From Microglena sp. YARC (taxonomy: Eukaryota; Chlorophyta; Chlorophyceae; Chlamydomonadales; Chlamydomonadaceae), in NCBI GenBank assembly GCA_022414725.1, contig CM039462.1:7262335-7326334 (forward strand): a DNA stretch of 64,000 nucleotides, read 5' to 3'. Within the stretch, counting starts at the first letter, position 1. Each line of letters starts with the position of its first letter. The position numbers and the translations under genes are program-made. A model generated the notes under the pieces. That model saw only the letters and a list, made by a program, of their open reading frames with translations, did no database searches and was not told where the DNA came from. This document shows positions 62,962 through 64,000 of this stretch, piece by piece.

Positions 62962-63270
62962 CTAGTCACTCAAGGCCCACCCGGTGATTTGTTTACCTTG
63001 ATTAGGGATTCTTTCCGCCATATATATAGCGGACACTTCTTTTGACCTTGTTTTGGCCCAAATAGCCGGTGTAGAGAAGAAGGAGAAAAATGGCCCTAAA
63101 TGGCACTATAATGCCCTAAATGGCACTATAAAACGCTGTCACTGGAGGAGGCCTGTAACCATGAAGCTAGAAAAAAAACATTTCAGATTTGAAAAAACAA
63201 TTCCTTACATCGATACGAGCTCTAAACAGCATACAGGGGAGGGTAAGTCCATCATATCCTATCTGGGTAC
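62962..63270. other. Sequence upstream of first visible ASPM-like exon
   Basis: TGGCACTATAATGCCCTAAA is duplicated near 63090-63130. A minus-strand ATG at 63021 opens a short frame (MAERIPNQ) before a GTAAAC, but joining it to exon a would need a 35-nt intron. No exon is called. Confidence 0.4.
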
Positions 63271-63274
63271 CCGA

Positions 63275-63549
63275 CACTGCTTATTTTTTGGACAACGCGC
63301 CACCACTGCGCCGCCATTCTGTCGTTGCATTAAAACGCATGAACCCTTTGAACCCCCCTGACTCCACGCTTTGCGCCTTGCCATGCGATGGCTACGCAAG
63401 AAGCCTGAAATCAGGCTTAATTGGGTAGGGTTGGGTTGGGTGGGTTGGGTTGGGCTAATTGATGGCTACGCAAGAAGCCTGAAATGAGGCTTGATTGCCG
63501 AAGTAGTTACTCGATCTTGCCTACAGAAATCTGAAATACAAAAACAGTG
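63275..63549. mobile_element. Diverged hAT-type MITE, copy 4
   Basis: Contains the family's GCCATTCTGTCG, AACCCCCCTGACTCCACGCT, GATGGCTACGCAAGAAGCC (twice) and ACAGAAATCTGAAATACAAA, ending AACAGTG. The ends are CACTGC and CAGTG; flanks GTACCCGA / GTGCCCAT match at six of eight. An internal 70-bp duplication lengthens it. Confidence 0.6.
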
Positions 63550-63893
63550 GTGCCCATAGGATGCAATATATACTATAACTGCATACATGCAAACAGTGGT
63601 GCCCATAGGATGCAATATATACTATAACTGCAAACATGCAAACAGTGGTGCCCATAGGATGCAATATATACTATAACTGCATACATGCAAACAGTGGTGC
63701 CCATAGGATGCAATATATACTATAATTGCATACATGCAAACAGTGGTGCCCATAGGATGCAATATATACTATAACTGCATACATGCAAACAGTGGTGCCC
63801 GTAGGATGCAATATATACTATAACTGCATACATGCAAACAGTGATGCCCGTAGGATGCAATATATACTATAATTGCATACATGCAAACAGTAG
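63545..63893. repeat. 49-bp minisatellite, about 7 units
   Basis: CAGTGGTGCCCATAGGATGC, AATATATACTATAACTGCAT, ACATGCAAA. The first unit begins with the MITE's terminal CAGTG. Confidence 0.93.
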
Positions 63894-64000
63894 ATATATA
63901 TAGGGAACGGCATGATATGATATGATATGATATATAGGGACAGCAATATGATATGATATATAGGGAACGGCAATATAATATGATATGATATGATATATAG
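63894..64000. mobile_element. AT-rich TIR element remnants at window edge
   Basis: TATATAGGGAACGGCATGAT and two further TAGGGA..GGCA starts amid ATATGATATGAT; nested or truncated and running off the window. Confidence 0.5.

Noticed and set aside
62962..63021. Start exon MAERIPNQ for the ASPM-like gene
   Set aside because: Joining it to exon a needs a 35-nt intron, and reading through meets a stop; the real N-terminus is more likely outside the window.

Overview
This is eukaryotic nuclear DNA in which nearly everything is intron, satellite or interspersed repeat. Two protein-coding genes can be read by following splice sites by eye; both lie on the minus strand. Both are interrupted by many introns, and both assemble into uninterrupted frames once the exons are joined (594 nt = 197 codons + stop; 5520 nt = 1839 codons + stop). 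The small BAH-PHD protein resembles the land-plant EBS/SHL chromatin readers, and the first calponin-homology region of the large gene reads like plant ASPM. I therefore infer a green-lineage organism, probably an intron-rich alga; a prasinophyte such as Cymbomonas is only a guess.

Layout. 1-957: interspersed repeat and a 42-45 bp minisatellite. 958-9721 (-): complete seven-exon BAH-PHD reader gene. 9722-16229: intergenic DNA with a decayed reverse-transcriptase fragment, a tRNA-derived SINE, short terminal-inverted-repeat elements and a 2-kb array of a 41-bp unit that ends a few bases from the next stop codon. 16230-62961 (-): 25 exons of an ASPM-like spindle-pole protein, open at its 5' end. 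They run from the pre-CH region through two CH domains and about 38 IQ motifs to an ARM-like C-terminus. One intron (39387-56309) carries about 14.6 kb of a 36-bp satellite. 62962-64000: a further MITE-like element, a 49-bp array and an AT-rich TIR element.

The most unusual thing here is the origin of the intronic repeats. Next to most exons of both genes, the intron contains one to a dozen degenerate tandem copies of that same exon's splice junction, made of the last or first 20-90 nt of exon plus the adjoining intron. Several of these runs have become proper minisatellites (59, 63, 66, 146 and 166 bp units), so introns are filled with decoy donor or acceptor sites. The large 36-bp and 41-bp arrays do not obviously derive from an exon.

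Transposon-like components are hAT-type MITEs with 8-bp target duplications, a second TIR family, a tRNA-headed SINE, a composite element with a palindromic 52-bp array, and two unclassified dispersed families (called D and E here). All exon models and family calls come from reading alone; no alignment was run.
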